In this document: positions 62,462-64,000 of the stretch, piece after piece
Layout of the letters: each line of letters begins with the position of its first letter
Numbering within the stretch: the first letter of the stretch is position 1
Assembly (NCBI RefSeq): GCF_013307205.1
Contig: NZ_CP028940.1
Location: 1,409,702-1,473,701, forward strand
Origin: Polynucleobacter arcticus
GTDB taxonomy: Bacteria > Pseudomonadota > Gammaproteobacteria > Burkholderiales > Burkholderiaceae
Length of the DNA stretch: 64,000 bases
Direction of reading: 5' to 3'
Made by a program: the position numbers and the translations under genes
Notes under the pieces: generated by a model
Database searches by the model: none
What the model saw: the letters and a program-made list of their open reading frames with translations, nothing else
What the model was told of the DNA's origin: nothing

Positions 62462-64000
62462 TGACCTTTCAAAATACAACCTCACTGCTTTTTGAGCGCA
62501 ATCAATTAATGGCGCTGCAATCAGTTAAAGCCACAGGAATAGTCCAAGGTCTCGTGCTGGAGATGACTATTCGCCAGGAGTATCAGAATTGCACGCAAGA
62601 TAACCTTGAGGCCTCCTATACCTTTCCAATGGGCTGGGGCGCTAGTTTTATGGATCTCCATGTAGAAATTGCAGGCAAGAGACTTCGCGGCTTAGTCATC
62701 GAAAAACAGGCGGCAATTACGGGCTATGAAAAAGCGATTGCTGATGGTGACACCCCCATCATGCTCGAGAAAAACTCCGAAGGCATCTATACCGCCAGTC
62801 TGGGTAATCTAAAACCCGGTGAAGCGGCAACTATTGAGTATCGCTATGCGCAATTACTGCAAGTTGAAGAAGGGTGTGCCAGAATTTGCCTACCCACTAC
62901 CATTGCGCCACGGTACGGAAAAGAGCACTTTGGCGGGATTCAAGAGCATCAAAGCACCCAAGCAGATATGTTGGTGCAGTACCCTCTCACTCTTTCATTG
63001 CTGCTTAGTGGCGGTACAGAAAAATGCACGATTGAGTCGCCCAGCCATCACATTGACGTAACGCAAAACACCTCCGGAACAATTGTAGAGCTTACTCGTG
63101 ATGGATTTTTAGATCGCGACTTTATTCTGAATTTGAGCGGACTCAAAAACCAATCTTTTTACATGATTGCACCCGATAAACATATGGGCTCGGAAGCTTG
63201 CACTGTATTAGCTAACTTTAATCCCAATATCGATAACGATAAGTTTGCGCAACCAGTTGCCCTCAAGATATTGGTCGATTGCTCAGGGTCGATGAATGGC
63301 GATAGCATTGAATCAGCCAAGGAAGCATTGCATCAGGTTTTAATAAGCCTTAATCCCGATGACCAGCTTAGCTACTCCCAGTTTGGGGATACGGTGGAGC
63401 ATGCCTTTGAGGGACTTCAATCAGCCACCCCATTTAATGTTGCTGCAGCATCAATTTTTGTTAGTAATACGCAGGCTAATATGGGCGGCACACAGATTGA
63501 GTATGCCCTGCTTTCCACCTTTAGACTCAAAGAGAATGATGCTCAGGCAGATATTCTGCTTATTACCGACGGTGAAGTTTGGGATACCGACAACATCATT
63601 AAAGCTGCTAAGCAATCTGGGCAACGTATCTTCGCCATTGGCGTTGGCAATGCCCCTGCCGAAACACTCCTGCAAGAACTAGCTGAAGCTACTGGAGGCG
63701 CTTGTGAACTAGTACCGCCAAATGGTGATATTCAAACGGCAATTACCCGCATGTTTCATCGACTGCGCCAACCTAGAGCGCGCGATATTCAAATCGATTG
63801 GGGTCATGAAGAAAAGCCTGAGTGGGTCAGCGGCATCAGTACAGCTATTTTTAATCTCAACACTAGTCATATATTTGCAGGTTTTAAAACTCCGCCCCAG
63901 AACCCCGCTACCCTATCCTTTCAGCTTGGAAGTAATCCTAAAAGATATTCGGTGCAAGCAAGCACTCTAGTCCAGTCAGACTCAAACATCATTTCTCGAT
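62461..64000 (+). CDS. VIT and von Willebrand A domain protein (cut by right edge)
   Basis: The frame is open for 513 codons up to the window edge. The N-terminal VIT domain spans about residues 1-130 (NLEASYTFPMGWGASF, ITGYEKAIADG). A von Willebrand A domain begins near residue 265 with an intact metal site: DCSGS (Asp273), the Thr in NMGGTQIEYA and Asp in LITDGEVWD. No signal peptide is visible at the N-terminus, so it may be cytosolic. VIT/VWA proteins resemble inter-alpha-trypsin inhibitor heavy chains; bacterial roles are mostly unknown. It is co-transcribed with the MerR gene. Confidence 0.88.
   Translation, partial: MTFQNTTSLLFERNQLMALQSVKATGIVQGLVLEMTIRQEYQNCTQDNLEASYTFPMGWGASFMDLHVEIAGKRLRGLVIEKQAAITGYEKAIADGDTPIMLEKNSEGIYTASLGNLKPGEAATIEYRYAQLLQVEEGCARICLPTTIAPRYGKEHFGGIQEHQSTQADMLVQYPLTLSLLLSGGTEKCTIESPSHHIDVTQNTSGTIVELTRDGFLDRDFILNLSGLKNQSFYMIAPDKHMGSEACTVLANFNPNIDNDKFAQPVALKILVDCSGSMNGDSIESAKEALHQVLISLNPDDQLSYSQFGDTVEHAFEGLQSATPFNVAAASIFVSNTQANMGGTQIEYALLSTFRLKENDAQADILLITDGEVWDTDNIIKAAKQSGQRIFAIGVGNAPAETLLQELAEATGGACELVPPNGDIQTAITRMFHRLRQPRARDIQIDWGHEEKPEWVSGISTAIFNLNTSHIFAGFKTPPQNPATLSFQLGSNPKRYSVQASTLVQSDSNIISR

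Overview
The window looks like the chromosome of a Polynucleobacter-type betaproteobacterium (Burkholderiales). The evidence is the gene order rpsB-tsf-pyrH-frr-uppS-cdsA-dxr-rseP-bamA-skp-lpxD-fabZ-lpxA-lpxB-rnhB, smc next to a ZipA-like gene and ligA, the ppsA/ppsR divergon, and a composition more AT-rich than most Burkholderiaceae. This placement is inference from gene order and protein style; no rRNA is present.

Layout. 1-2561: an ABC importer of the PhnD/PhnC/PhnE type, with a second permease running off the left edge; its binding protein resembles the putative selenate subfamily. 2644-7436: a small lipoprotein, guaA, guaB, rnfH-like and ratA on the minus strand, divergent from smpB. 7610-9718: a large surface lipoprotein. 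9931-13267: ppsA and its regulator kinase/phosphorylase gene, divergently arranged. 13268-18231: an accessory patch with a complete IS3/IS150-type insertion sequence, a gene remnant, and two predicted lipoproteins (a beta-helix protein and a small one). The IS sits in the loop of a terminator hairpin.

18374-33338: a long minus-strand housekeeping series covering translation (rpsB, tsf, frr), pyrimidine nucleotides (pyrH), isoprenoids and cell-wall lipid (uppS, dxr), phospholipid (cdsA), outer-membrane assembly (bamA, skp, rseP) and lipid A (lpxD, fabZ, lpxA, lpxB). 33607-37061: map and glnD, divergent from rpsB. 37090-41750: a looser set with a CYTH-CHAD protein, a SixA-type phosphatase, an HU-like protein, an unknown protein, an alpha/beta hydrolase and a NUDIX hydrolase. 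41817-48434: ligA, zipA-like and smc. 48608-51534: dapD, dapE and prmB. 51565-55377: radA, a periplasmic coiled-coil protein and kup.

55534-64000: an initiator tRNA gene followed by accessory genes: a Panacea (SocA-like) antitoxin with an unrecognised partner (probable toxin), a complete type III restriction-modification pair (res, mod) with a divergent small XRE regulator, and a MerR-type regulator overlapping a VIT/von Willebrand A protein that is cut by the right edge. A long, nearly perfect dyad ends exactly at the MerR start codon. The most interesting parts are the Panacea pair plus restriction block behind the tRNA, the MerR/VIT-VWA unit with its dyad, and the IS inside a terminator loop.
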